60,000 nt of DNA. Source: Symsagittifera roscoffensis. Its lineage: Eukaryota > Xenacoelomorpha > Acoela > Convolutidae. A model generated the notes under the pieces. It did not search any database. It saw nothing but the letters and a program-made list of their open reading frames with translations, and was not told the DNA's origin. The stretch is taken from the NCBI RefSeq assembly GCF_963678635.1, contig NC_087062.1, positions 90,621,845 to 90,681,844 on the forward strand, written 5' to 3'. This document shows positions 1 to 12,900 of the stretch, one piece after another (position 1 is the first letter of the stretch; every line of letters begins with the position of its first letter). The translations under genes and the position numbers were made by a program.

Positions 1-254
1 AGTCGGGGAATACAGTGAGATTGGAGAGCAGGAACCGGAAGCAATGGAGTGAAGATTGAAGGTGAAGATGAAGATTCAAGAATGAAGAGATAGAAAACTT
101 TGTCGTTGTAGTGCGTGAAAACTTAAATTAATCAACCAAGATTGATTAATGCAACTTTTATTTTTTATTTTGATGCAGTTTGGTCAAACCAGACTTGGAA
201 TTGTTACAATTGTTGTTCAAATTGTTTAATTACAATGAATAATTCTAGTTGACG

Positions 255-302
<48 letters not shown>

Positions 303-1496
303 TATATAAAAATATATATATATAGGCCTTAGATGAGTATATTTATCTATTTAAACCTGACTGAAGTTTTTAACCTGTGTAGGACACATTTTCCTTTTGT
401 GGCGACCTGGTAGGGTTTGGGTACGCTCGCTCGAGGAGGGTGAGTACCTCATTACCTTTCCTAGCCACAGAGTTTCCTAATTTTAATATCGAGGGCGACA
501 GCATAATTGAATCATTATACTTTGTTAGTGACGTTAAGTTAATTTCAACGGGTGCGTGGCCATGCCACGTCCCAAACCTTTTTGAAATCAGCGAGAGGGA
601 GAAAAAACTTTATGGAGAATTGACGTAAAAAGTCAGAAAAGAAATTTTATCTAAGAAACACCTCATAGTACAAATTTTGTGAAAATATTAAGAAGCAGTG
701 CAATATAGTACGATTCCTTTTATGACATACGGTGAGTTGATGTGACGTAGATAAAATTTCATTTTCTAATGCAATTTGTAAGTTGATTATAGAAAGCTGC
801 ATCGCCTCATGAAGATAACCCGGAGTTATGCTTTCAATAGGGGCATTGAAGTGGACTGCCCGGAGAGTATGTGCCATTAGAATTTCAATTTTTAAAAATT
901 CGAATTGAGATGGAACACTTCTCACAATATAAGAAGAGCGACCAATTTACACAATCGAATGAGAGCATACGGAAAACAGTTGAAAATCGACAGAGAACAA
1001 CGAAGTCTCTTATCGTGATAACATGTCACAATAAGACGCTTATTCGAAAAAGAACATACGAAAGAAAGGTTCAGTGGGACATCCGGAGCTGATCAGTACC
1101 CTCCCGTACCGCAGGATTAAAGAGATAAGGGTGTTATCTCTGAGGGAGAGTGGAATTGAAGGCGTGGTGCCCAGAGACTATTACATGCTTAGAGAATATA
1201 TAACTGACTTTTTAGCCACTCTATTGCCCTGAACAATTGATTTAACTCCAGTATTGTTTAGTATTTTGGAGCATGAGTGGCTAGAAACAGGAAAGGGTCA
1301 ATCCATCTCCAATGGGTTTAGTTTATAATTGTCACTAAAAACATAGTAAAATAGGATATTCAAGCCGTGTTTTAAATGGTACTCATGTAGTCTGGGGATC
1401 CGAGACCCAGCTATGTGGTTATCTTCGCATGTAACCAAAGCTGATCGAAATTCGTTGGACTGATGGCCTAAAAGTGGTAACTTTTACTTAGCCTAA
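1..1496. other. Unassigned AT-rich sequence
   Basis: I recognise no gene here. Short open frames exist (for example 440-628 plus and 647-925 minus), but none shows a known motif, a convincing splice pattern or a match to the genes nearby. A TA microsatellite lies inside. The right end runs into the reverse-transcriptase relic, so part of this could be the unrecognised 5' end of that element. Confidence 0.5.
256..325. repeat. (TA)n microsatellite
   Basis: Nearly pure alternating TA for about 45 bases, followed by interrupted TATATAAA units up to about 325. Simple-sequence repeat. Confidence 0.95.
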
Positions 1497-2434
1497 GTGA
1501 AAAATTATCGGGGTATTAGTATGCTCCCGCGCATTTCAATTATCCTTGAACGAATTTTATTTAATCACTTTTTTGAACGTGTTTGCCCTTTTCTGTCGAG
1601 TAAACACTTTGGGTTTAGATCTGGTAGAGGTACAACTATTCAACTTTTGCAATATGTTGATCAATCATACAAAGGTTTTGATGCGAATGACGATATGCAT
1701 GCTATTTCGACGTACAAAAAGCTTTCGATACAGTTTGTCACAAAACAATACTATCTAAATTACAACGTATTGGTTTTGATGTTATTTTTTTTAGCTATTG
1801 TTAGTTCGTATCTTGGCTGTCGCACTCAACAGGTAAAGATTAACAGGAGCTTGTCTGTCTCTGCGCCTTTTAATAGTGGGGTTCCCCAAGGTAGTGTCTT
1901 AGGGCCCTTACTTTTCTTGATTTAATTAATGGTTAACCCAATTGTTTTGCTCACTCTAGTTGTTTTCTGTTTGCAGATGACTGTAAACTATTATGTAAAT
2001 ATGCAAATCTTCTTCAATTCGATGTAAAAAAACTTTGTAATTGGATGAATGATAATCATCTACATTTGCACCCCAGTAAAACAAAGCATTTCAGTATTTT
2101 TGAAAATAATGTAAATTTGTATCTAGGCGTATTGCCAATTGATAAAGTTTCAACTATCAAAGATTTGGTTGTTTATTTTTCAACGAATCTTTCTTGGTCT
2201 AATCATATTAACAACAAACTTGCTAATTGTAACCGCGGCCTATTTTTTGTCAAGCGTAATGTATCTTTTAGTGCCCCCGTTAAAACTAAGTTCAACATCT
2301 ACGTGGCCTGTGTAAAGAGTATCCTATTATACAACCCGTCACTTTGGTATCCTGCTATTTCTGATTTACACAAGATGGAAGCCTTACAGAAAAGACTTAC
2401 ACAAGATGGTAGCCTTACAGTGAAAAACGGGTAG
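1497..2434 (+). pseudogene. Decayed LINE (non-LTR retrotransposon) reverse transcriptase fragment
   Basis: This is a broken copy of the reverse transcriptase of a Jockey/CR1-type LINE. Seen in order: NYRGISMLPRIS (the usual NYRPISLLP block), FGFRSGRGTT, a catalytic motif A region (KAFDTVCHKT) now in another frame near 1706-1750, SGVPQGSVLGPLLFLI, then a stop, then the FADD catalytic box near 1972-1983 and the thumb region with HLHPSKTKHF and LSWSNHINNKL. At least one frameshift and one in-frame stop show it is dead. No endonuclease or ORF1 part is recognisable upstream and no clear poly-A tail downstream, so it is truncated at both ends. Its sequence differs from the LINE at 55.6-59.35 kb, so two families are present. 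Confidence 0.85.
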
Positions 2435-2596
2435 AATTTAAGTAACTGACGCCGGCCAGTCGTGAATAGGTGCTTTTTCTACGCTCCGTCACTATGTAGT
2501 ATTTGGTCGAATGTGAGTTTGTGGGTTCATTGTGTCTGTCAAACTTTGCCTCATCAGCAAAACAAACTATTATTTTCTTGTGCCATCATCTGCCTC

Positions 2597-2935
2597 GGAA
2601 AACGTTTCTCAATGTTTTTTTTCCTGTTGTCGATAACGCCAAATTCACTAAATTTATACGCGTTCGACAGTTTTCTCATCAAACCTCGACCAAAAAACGT
2701 CACGAATTTGAAAAGAACATTTTCTTAAGTTGGTTGAATGTGCTTCAGTAGTCTCCTGATTTATTTAGTTCACATCTGTTTTTAGGGTGAATCAGATTAC
2801 ACATTCGGAGAAGCGACTGAAATGCGGCATAATCTTCTGAAAAGCTACGAAGTAATCGAGGGCCTTAGCAAACGCATTGTGAGCGGATGCTCTTCATCGC
2901 CGCAAGAGTACAAACTGGCAATTGCCATCCGAAAA
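2597..2935 (+). pseudogene. Partial duplicate of rabenosyn-5 intron 2 end and exon 3 start
   Basis: This stretch repeats the end of rabenosyn intron 2, its splice acceptor and about the first 50 codons of exon 3 (gene positions about 5472-5872). The homology stops abruptly after the codons for AIAIRK; the sequence then runs into unrelated DNA with a stop further on. The coding parts differ at only two places that I could see (AAA/AAG and TCG/TCA), both silent; the intron part carries a roughly 30-base indel and other changes. It lies in the same direction and 1.35 kb upstream of the gene's start codon, so it cannot serve as an exon of the protein unless transcription starts much further upstream. 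Best read as a segmental-duplication relic. Confidence 0.9.
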
Positions 2936-4288
2936 TTGCCATGCTCAAGTATAATCTCAGTTGACTTAGTTTCTTGTTATTATAGTTCCAGTTTTTTTTT
3001 GGTTGGCGTTTTATACTTTCGATTGATCTTTGGGTTCTGACTCGGAATCGATTTTTAAAATTGTCATTTCTCTTCTTAAAACTTCCCAGCTGTTCTTTTT
3101 TGTTATATTTCATCGGTGACTGCGTGGTTTTATGGTAGTTTGTCCTGCTTGATTTGAATTTTCGCTTTCGGAACAAGTTTCAACAGTGCATCTCCTAGTA
3201 TGGAATTTTAAATTTCCCCAGTTGTGTTGCAGAAATCATAGTTAGACTCATCTAGAGAGAAGTGGTAGAGGTCCCGTGGTTTGATTGCGTTCTTGGTGTG
3301 TCGATTTGCTTAGTTCTACTTCTTGAACTCTGCTTCGACTTTGTGGTTGACTATATTTCGACTGTGTTTGAATTAGTTTTAGAGTCTGTGTTTGGCTTTG
3401 AATTCATGGATAGAAAATAGTTTGTTATTTCAGGTTTTATCCTTGTTGAATGCATGTCTTTTTTTCTACCGCAGAATTTGTAATTTTTGTTCCGACCATT
3501 GAAAATCGGGAGGAACTTTTTATTCGGTGTGTTTTCGTTTTTTTCATTTTTTTTCCACGCTTAATCAGGTACACAACAAATCATCGGACTGGGTTGAGTG
3601 ATATATATCATTAAAGCCATTTTGGTTGTAATTCAAACCACATTAAAAAGTTCCCACATTTTTCTAGTGTCGAGAAAACCTGGTAAGAAATTTTTAATTT
3701 TTGGTCTAATATTTAGCTTATAAATCATTTAAGCTTAATTTAAGCCTAAATTTAAGGTAATTAACGCTTAATTTAAGCTTATGAGGTAATTTACGCTCAA
3801 TTTAAGTTTTACTGGAGCAAAGTTAGTTTTTGGGGTTTTTAGCGCACTTAGGGAATCCAAGTTTTTCAAACGTTCAAAAAAACGTACAAATGTGAGCAAC
3901 AGTTTTGTGAAATTTTAAAACATTCACCATTTTTTTAACGTTTTTTTAGGTTTTTTCTACAAACTTTTTCAGCCTTTTTCTTTTGTTTCAATTTGCTTAT
4001 TCAACTATGGCTGTCGAAGATGCCTAATTTTTCTTTTCTCTTTCAGATTTTTCATTGCTCAACACAAAAAATGACACTAATTGAAAAAAACACATATTTT
4101 TGTTAAGACTATGGTCGGAACATTCTGAGCTATTTGCACAGTAACCGGCTATCCTTGTTTTATTTTGTAATAGTTTAATTGAAAACATGTGTCGGGCGGA
4201 CCTGTTATAACTCAAATTGTATTTTAGTTCTTATGAAACTCAAGAGAAAGCGGTTATGGCCTGCAAGTTTGCATAGATATTAGTTAAG
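2936..4288. other. Intergenic, AT-rich, upstream of rabenosyn-5
   Basis: No gene is recognisable. A short imperfect tandem motif (AATTTAAGCTTA-like, about 36-base period) lies at about 3715-3810. The 5' end probably overlaps the rabenosyn promoter and leader, but I see no clear TATA box. Confidence 0.5.
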
Positions 4289-6277
4289 ATGGAATCTACT
4301 TCTCTCGAAGGTTTCATTTGCCCAGAGTGTTTGAAAACGCTAAGTTCAGTTGGTCATCTTGAGGCACATTTCAATAGCAAACATTTAAAAATCCCGAGAC
4401 AGTCCCGAGATCGAGAGCAGCATAACGCAATCAATCCAGTGTTAGATCTTACGAACTCTTTGGCAATCTATGACTCCGAATTTTGGAACCAAAATACTGA
4501 TTCTCACAATAAATTAGTCATAAGAAATCATACCGATGCGTTTAAGAAAATAAGAGCTAATTTCGTCGGACCGAAAGCAATTGAAAGCAATAAAACGTTA
4601 TTGCGACTTGAAAAAATACTGGCAGTAGAAAATCCCAATAACATCGACGGTAGAAAAGATTATGAGAAATCAGTTGTCAGTTGGGCTAGAGATGAAGACG
4701 TTCCTCTGTGCCCCTCATGTGGGAAAACTTTTAGCATGGTGCTACTTCGAAGGAAACATCACTGTCGTTTATGTGGGGCTATAATGTGCCAAAGTTGCTC
4801 ACGGCTTGTATCTTTTACATTTGCATCTGCCTTAATTAAAAGTATGTTCTATCAATTTTAAAAATTTACATATTTTGAAGAAATTTGGTGCAATTTTTAT
4901 TGACTTCAATTGTTTCAGGTTTTCTGCAGAAAACTGTGTCATCTACAAAAGACGGTGAAGACTTTCTTCGTTTATTTACGGCTTACAACAGCTTTGAAGT
5001 TTTGTCACAGCAGTGCTCGACTGAAGATGAACCGCAGATCAAAATATGCCTATATTGTGTCTCTATATTAATGCGAGTTACCCAAGAGGTTACGAAAAGA
5101 TTGTCAAACAGTGGAACTGAAATTTTATACAAGCAGCTGTATCGAAAAATGGAAGAAGTCCACGAGATGAGGCCAAAATTTCTTCATGCTGCCACATGTT
5201 TGAGCAAGGTTTGTCATATCATGCGTATTTTTCATTCGTTGCTACAATCAAATTCGCCATGCCATTTTGATCTTGCCTTTTTCTTGAACCTCAACAACAC
5301 TCCGGCTATCAAAATTTGTGTTATTGTAGATTCTCGCATTTTTGTTCTGCCATTTGAAAACTTTGTATTTGGGTTGTTTTTAGTTTTTGTTTTCCACACA
5401 AAATCAAGTACCATAAATAATCATCCGAATAATCATGTTTTGAATCGAAAAATTATTCTGCAAAAAGTAAGGAAAACTTTTCTCAATGTTTTTTTTCACT
5501 TGTTTGTTTTTAGTTCATTTTTCTAAGACAACTGTGGTCGATAAAGCCAAATTCACTAAATTTATACCCGTTCGACAGTTTTCTCATCAAACCTCGAACA
5601 AAAAACCTCAAAACCTCGAACAAAAAACGTAATTTGAAAAGAGATTATTTTCTTAAGTTGAATGAATGTGCTTCAGTAGTCTCCTGATTTATTTAGTTCA
5701 GTTCTGTTTTAAGGGTGAATCAGATTACACATTCGGAGAAGCGACTGAAATGCGGCATAATCTTCTGAAAAGCTACGAAGTAATCGAGGGCCTTAGCAAG
5801 CGCATTGTGAGCGGATGCTCTTCATCACCGCAAGAGTACAAACTGGCAATTGCCATCCGAAAACATTCCCAACTTTTTCTTCAACAAAATTTATATGCGT
5901 TGCAATCTTTGCCTACTCAAGAGCAATACTTGATGCAAAAGGAGAATAGAAAAACTGCAGTTCTTCGAAAGTTAGAGCAAGACAAACTAGAAGCGGCCTA
6001 CTTGGGGTCCGGAACCCCGACCAGGTCCACTCCTAGCTCCAGTCCTGACAGATCTACCAGACCTTCCAAGCGTGCCAATGGCTTCCTTCCAGCTGCTTCG
6101 GTATCAGGGGCAGTAGGTGCTAGTGAGGGGGAAGACCCAGTTCTGCTACAAATCAGACAAGTGCAAGGATATCTGACGCAGGCCAGAAATGCTGGACGCA
6201 ATGACGAAGTCCAAATGTTGACAGAAAACTTACGCCAGCTGCAGACCCTATTGAACCCGAAGTCATTGCCATCATGA
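4289..6277 (+). CDS. RBSN: Rabenosyn-5-like FYVE zinc-finger protein (3 exons)
   Basis: Early-endosome effector that in this family binds PI3P and Rab4/Rab5 and supports recycling and membrane fusion with VPS45. Exons: 4289-4841, 4919-5208, 5714-6277; introns of 77 and 505 bases with GT-AG ends and matching phases (1, then 0). The joined protein has about 468 residues. Seen: an N-terminal C2H2 finger (Cys11, Cys14, His27, His32); a FYVE domain at about 132-240 with WARD, the PI3P-binding RRKHHCR (154-160) and a last cysteine pair CLYC at 228-231, split by intron 1; and a C-terminal helical hairpin (about 421-468, GRNDEVQMLTENLRQLQTLL) that matches the family's Rab5-binding region. The start has a good context (AAGATGG). 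It is much shorter than the vertebrate protein, and I see no NPF (EHD-binding) motif. Neighbour: beta-spectrin starts 663 bases downstream on the same strand. Confidence 0.93.
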
Positions 6278-6939
6278 ATTAGACTTAGCTTTCCTCAAAT
6301 TAAAATCGACCTTAGATACTTTAAACTTTGTAATGCAAATATTACAAATGTTTATTTTTCCACTGTTAGTTAAATAATACGTAGCTAAATCAAATTTAAT
6401 TAGGTTAGCGGAAATTTTCACCTATTTTGATGGCCATCGTTAACAAAACATGATAAAACCTTGCATGTATTTTGATTTATTGGCGCAAATCGTAGATTGT
6501 GGGCACAATTCCACTGAGGTTCAAATTTGAATAGCTAGCCAACAAAAGGCATCTTATCTCAAATTTCAGTTAGCCATAAATTAGTAGCATTGATATATCG
6601 CTTCAATATTTTCACGCCATTTGTAATGGTGCCGCATGGTTTAAAAGAGTGAAGGACTGTTTGTCGATCCCATATATTACGAATCGAGAGTTGTCTCCAG
6701 TTAGTATGCAAAGCAACCAGCCTTGACTAATGAGCAAAACTTCAGTGTTTAAACGTTAAGCTTATTTCAGATCTTTGATAGTCTTTTCTTACTGCGCACT
6801 ACAGCTAAAACAAATCTAAGACGCAACTAGAATTATTGAGCTGCGCTGATCAACTAACTTACTTGCACCATTGCTTGGAGAGTTTAATCAGTGAAGTCAA
6901 GTTGAGCGAATTAGAAGCTAGAAGTGAGAATTGAGAAGG
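6278..6939. other. Spacer between rabenosyn-5 and beta-spectrin
   Basis: No coding signal. It must hold the 3' UTR of rabenosyn (a weak ATTAAA at about 6299 is a possible poly-A signal) and the promoter and 5' leader of beta-spectrin. No TATA box stands out. An untranslated spectrin exon cannot be excluded. Confidence 0.5.
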
Positions 6940-9900
6940 ATGACGACTGACCACATCGTGCGATCAGGATACCTCTCGGAGGATCTGGCGGATGATGACG
7001 AGAACATGGACGATATGTACGACGAGAACAGCTCGGCACGACTCTTTGAGAGACAGAGGATCAAGGCGCTATCAGGTGAGTCACTAAGAACTCAACAAAA
7101 AATCGAATTGCCTAAATAAATAAATCAAGATGCATTAAATTGAGTTGAGGCAGATTGAAGCTACTTTGACCAACTAAAATGGTGAAGAGAAAGAATAACA
7201 GCGAGATTATTGAAAGTTTTGATTTTTATCGACTTTTGTTGATTTTTCACGTCGATACTTTTCAGACGAGCGAGAAATTGTGCAAAAGAAGACGTTTACG
7301 AAATGGGTCAACTCCCATCTGGCGCACATGTCAACAAGAGCGAACGACCTGTTCATCGACTTGCAAGACGGTCGACTGCTGATCAAACTGCTCCAAATTC
7401 TGTCCGGGGAGCAGCTTCCAAAACCCACTCGAGGAAGGATGAGGATCCACTGTCTAGAAAATGTGGACAAGGCTCTGACGTTTCTGAGTCAGAAGCGAGT
7501 GCACTTGGAGAACTTGGGAGCTCAGGATATCGTGGACGGGAGTCCGAGACTTACTCTGGGTCTGATCTGGACCATCATCCTCAGATTCCAGGCGAGTACC
7601 TAGACTATCTGATGAGGTGGATGGACTGTTCGTAGCAATACTTTACTTGAATGTTGTTCTATTTTGATGTTGAGATTTTAATTTGAAAGTAATTGGTGGT
7701 TTTAGATCCAAGATATCCAAATTGAAACTGAGAGCCAGGACACAATCTCAGCGAAAGAAGCACTTCTTTTGTGGTGCCAACTGAAAACTGCAGGGTGAGT
7801 TGAACTTGCCATGATTCGATCAAAACCCAACGAGTCTACCACAAATATTTGGACAGCAATTCTTTCGATATATTAAGACAATGCAAGATGCTTGTTTATT
7901 TTCAGATATCCGGGTGTGAGTGTGCGAAACTTCACAACCAGCTGGAGAGATGGTCTCGCTTTCAGCGCCCTATTGAACAAGCACCGAGATGACATCGCGT
8001 TTCCTCGTGAACATCCCCGGGAGAAGGAGGAAATGGACAAATGTCTGGCCAAGGCGTTCAAGGAGGCGGAGCAGAAGTTGGGCATACAGAGGCTGTTGGA
8101 CCCTGAAGATGTGAATGTGGAGTATCCGGATGAGAAGTCAATCATCACCTATGTGGTCACACTGTACCACTACTTCTCCAAGGCCAGAGATGAAACTGTC
8201 TGCAGCAAACGAATCCGAAAGGTAAGAATTAGCTGAAATTTTGAAGGCCTTGACGAGTTATGAAATATATATAATTTTCTAACATTCTTCTCAGTTTGGT
8301 TAACAAAGCATGATGCTGGAAGGTTTCAAATTTTTTTTTGAATGAAAGGGCCTCGTATTGCACCTATCCGTGTATTTAGGTCATGAGAGCTCGAATTGAC
8401 ATTGAGAAGCTGATCCATAACTACTACAAATTGGTCACTGATCTACTGAAGTGGATTGAAGACAGGATCGTCCAACTGAACGACCGAGTGTTCGCCAACT
8501 CATTGTATGGTGTGCAGCAGCAGCTGTTGCGATTCCACAGCTACACGACGGTAGAGAAGCCGCCCAAGTTCAATGAGAAGGGAGCGATTGAAATGATGTT
8601 CTTCCAGATCAGAAGTCAACTGTCTGTTCACAACATGAAATCTTTCACGGCTGAAGAGGGCAAAACTGTCATGGAAATTAACAACGCCTGGCAGAGATTG
8701 GAAAAGGCAGAACATGGCCGAGAAATCGCTCTGAGAGATGAACTGATTAGACAAGAGCGATTGGAACATCTGGCTTTGAGGTTCGACAGGAAAGCGGCGA
8801 TGAGGGAAACGTGGCTGACTGAGAACCAGAGAATCGTCAAAACTGAGAACTTTGGAACTGATTTGGCACAGATTGAGGCTTCGATGAAGAAACACGAAGC
8901 AATCGAGACTGATATCCTGGCGTACAGAGAGCGAGTGAATGTGATTCTTGAGGTTGCTCTGGATTTGGAGAGGGAAAATTATCACGAGTATAAGAGAATC
9001 AACGGTCGAAGAGATAATGTGCAAAAACTATGGGATGATCTGTTTGCTATGTTGGATTCTCGAAGAGAAAAACTGAACTGTGCCCTTGGTTTGCACAGAG
9101 TGTTTAAGGAAATGGAATTGTGCTGCAGTGAAATGGCTGAATTGAGGGTGAGTTTGCTTTAATTCACTTAATTGAAATATCTTACTAGTTCTTTCGAGTT
9201 TCGAAGAGTTGAAATTGATGTTTTGTGTAGCAACCTCTGATGTCCGACGACTACGGAAAACATCTGATGGGAGTCGAGGACTTGTTGCAAAAGCATGCTT
9301 TGTTAGAAGCGGCAGTGTCTGCCCAAAATGAACGAATGAATGCTGTCAACCAGAAGGCAGATGACTATTATGCCAGAATCGAAGAGCAATCAGGTAATCT
9401 TACTTGCATTTCGTGATTTATGAATTAAATTTAAATTATAATTGAGTTGATTTGGTTCAACTGTTACGACTATTTCAGGCGAGCCACCTTGCAAGAAGGA
9501 AGAAATCGAAGCACACAAGGAAAAGCTGAACCAGACATACGAAGAGCTGTGCGAAATGGCGTCCAGTCGACACGACAAGCTGGAAGAGTCAAAACTGCTC
9601 TGGCAATTTTTCTGGGATGTTGTTGACGAGGAATCCTGGATCAAGGAAAAAGCCCAGATCATCAACACGGTCGATATCGGAAACTCGCTAACTTCAGTCC
9701 AGAACTTGCTGAATAAGCACAAGGCATTGAGAGATGACATTGAGAGTCATCAGACACAATTGGACGAAATGATTGCAGCTGGACAGACTTTGATTGACCA
9801 GCAGCATTTCGGATCAGCAAAGATCCAGGCGCGAATTGATGAGATCAATGCCATGTGGCTGAAACTGAAAGAGTTCGTGGAACTGAGGCAGAAGAGATTG

Positions 9901-12900
9901 GACGAGGCCACTTCGCTTTATCGATTCCACGCTGAACATGAAGATGCGATGGCATACATGATGGATTTCTTCCATATCTTCAGTATGACCGACTGTGGTC
10001 AAGACGAGAGTAGTAACCAGGCACTTATCAAAAAACACGAGTGAGTTGATTTAAATTAGGATTTTTTCAAAAAGAGAGATCAGATTGTATTTTCAAGTAA
10101 TTAATAAGCCTAAATGTAGCCTGAAAATATCGGTATCACAAGTAAGTATAGTCAATAGTCTCAACCTATTTCAGGGACACGATGAGCGAATTCCGCAACT
10201 TTCAATCAGTTTTGGAGGATCTTCACAAACACGCTCAGAACCTCGGAGAACATGAGAGGAACTCACCAGACGTCTTGGAGAAACTGAGCCAGTGAGTATT
10301 CTTCTTCCTACCGAGCCAATTCTTTAACAATTTTTGTCGACCTTTAGATACAGTTCAATATAAAGAAGCAATTAATCGGAACAATGTACATAGAGTATCA
10401 CCTGTTGTATGGTTTATGCCGACTTGGTGGCAATATCGGTGACCTTGACTAACTAAATCGGTCAGAAACAATGCTTCTATTCAAATTGTACTTGGTTTTT
10501 TACGCGATCAAAGGAGTGTAAATTGACTTCAGGCGTCAAAATGAGCAATTGTAGGTTAATAAGTTCGTTCAGATCCATTGATCGAAAAGGATATTGCCAA
10601 CAATTTGACATAACTATACATCAATCAGTTTAATGTATATTTATATGCTGCTTCTAGGATGGACAAGAGGTACAAGGAACTGCAAGTGTACGCTACCAAC
10701 CGACAAGGAGCTCTAATGGACGCCTCGTCCCTCTACAAAGTGTTCAACGAGTCAGAACTGGTCGAGTCTTGGTTGGCCACAAAGCTCAACTTCCTCGAGT
10801 CCCTCGTCATCCAGAATGCAGAGGACGTAGATGAGATCGAGATCCTCAAGCACAGATATGACCACTTTGAGAAGGAGTTCACAAACAACGACGAAAAGGT
10901 AAATCAATTGTTCTTGGGAAATGAAACTCCTGTTTTTCAAAAATGGTTCATAGACAGTCTATAGATTTGGTCGATGTGTGCCATCGAGACGTTCTGGAGC
11001 AAAATGTGATTTCAAACTATAATTGAGCGTCCAGGCTTGGAGAATATATAGGAGCTTTAAGTTTTTTGACTAGCTGTATATCTTTGATCAGCTTTAAATT
11101 ATTGGTAAGTTGCATTCTATTTAGGTGAAATTGGTGAACGCTCTTGCAAACGAGCTCATCAATCGACCCAACCCTCATCCGGACGCAGACAAGGTGGAGG
11201 CCAGAAGAGACAAGCTGAACGAGACCTGGGAGCGAATCAGACTGATGATGCAGGATAAGAGAAAGATCATCTACCAGGCATACGAGACGAAACAGTTTGT
11301 GATCGAGTGCACGGAAACGATCACCTGGATCAAGGAGAAGGCTAAGTTGATTCAGGACACGGAGGCTCTGGGCAATGACTTGACTGCTGTGATTGCGCTG
11401 CAGAGAAGACTGGCGGGCATGGAGAGGGATCTCAGTGCGATCGAGGGCAAGATCAGAGGACTCACTGACGAGGCAGACAGACTCTGTGCTGAAGTACGTC
11501 AATTTTCCAATGAAAAAGAAGCAGCTGTTTTAAAATTAAGGTTTTTAAGCACATCGGTTAACTCCAACCTTTGAACCATTTGGTTTTTCATTGAAAACTG
11601 CTTTTATTGAGATGTTCTTTGATTTTTTTTGCTGCTTTTGGGCTTTAATGTTTTGTTTCGACCACTTCATGAAGTGGGAAAGAACTAATGAATTTTTTAA
11701 AGTAATTTTTTGAGAGCTGTTTTTTTTTTGTGTATAAAGATTATCCCTGTCAATTTCAGCACCCGGGAGTGAGTGATGAGATCAAGGCACAGATCCACGA
11801 CACCTACTCCAGCTGGGCCGATCTGAGACAGATCCTGAAGGACAGAGACGAGCAGCTGGACCAGTCCGGACACCTTCAGAGGTTCATCCGAGACCTGGAT
11901 GACTTCGAGAAGTGGCTGCACGCCAAAATGAACGAGATTGTGAATGAGGTGCGTAACATTTGTATTGGGTTAATTTTATCAAAAAATTGTTTATCATAAA
12001 TTGTTCTAGAAACTAAGAGCTCTAAGGTCATCAATTTTTTTCTTCGAAAGTTGAGATGTTTTCAAAAACAAGTCTGTATTTTTTCTGTTTACTTGCGCTC
12101 GTTGACTCTTTTCAAATCTGTTGGCTAGATTTCATTTACCAAATACCGTTTCATTATATCAGTTTTTTTTTTTTGGTTTTTCTCTTTTTTTTTCCCATAA
12201 TTTTGCTTATATTAGATCGGTCTCATTTCGGATCAAAGTGTGTCTGCTCAGGTATTGCCAGGTAGGTTTTTGCTGAAGAAACTATATTTAAAATAAAATC
12301 AAGGCAACGTTATGAAACATTCGGTAGATCATTTTTTTGGAATAATGATTTTTTGGTATAAATGATAGGGATAAGGAGACGTTTAAGAAGACGTTTAATT
12401 AGCAGATATGTGCGTTTGAAGCCCTGAAATGAACATATCTGCTGATTAAACGCCTTCGGTCATCATTTGAAGCGAAAAAAAAATAATTAAACAAAAAACA
12501 ATTGCATTTTGGTCTCATTATCTGTCTGTTAGTTTGCCAAGCTTTATTTAAGAGTCGATGAACGTATTTCAGACTCTTATAGCCATGAAGATTTGTTTTT
12601 TTTTCAGGAAAAGTCTAAAAATTTGTTCGTCTTTTGCAGTTCGACTTTTGATTTCTTTTTGAGCTCCGTTCATTTCTTTGTTAAAAGGAAGGCAAACTCA
12701 AGTATCGAACAGTGAAAGTTAGAAGGTCACAAAAAACGTGATCAACTTCTAGTTTCGAAAAGGGAATTTAATTTTCAGATTTCCCAGTGAAGTCTGAAAA
12801 TTAAATTGGGGTAATTTAATTGAAAAAGTGCCCATCATAAACTGTTCTAGAAATTCAAAGAGCCTTAAGGGCACCTATTTTTTCTTCGAAATTTTTTCTT

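Noticed and set aside
647-925. 92-codon minus-strand open frame
   Set aside because: No domain, homology or splice context that I can recognise; not enough to call a gene.
5209-5526. Continuation of rabenosyn exon 2 as one long open frame
   Set aside because: The frame after SKVCHIM is intron: a GT donor at 5209 and an in-phase acceptor at 5713 restore the conserved protein.
8500-9024. 174-codon minus-strand open frame
   Set aside because: It is the antisense shadow of beta-spectrin exon 5, whose plus-strand translation matches the family well.
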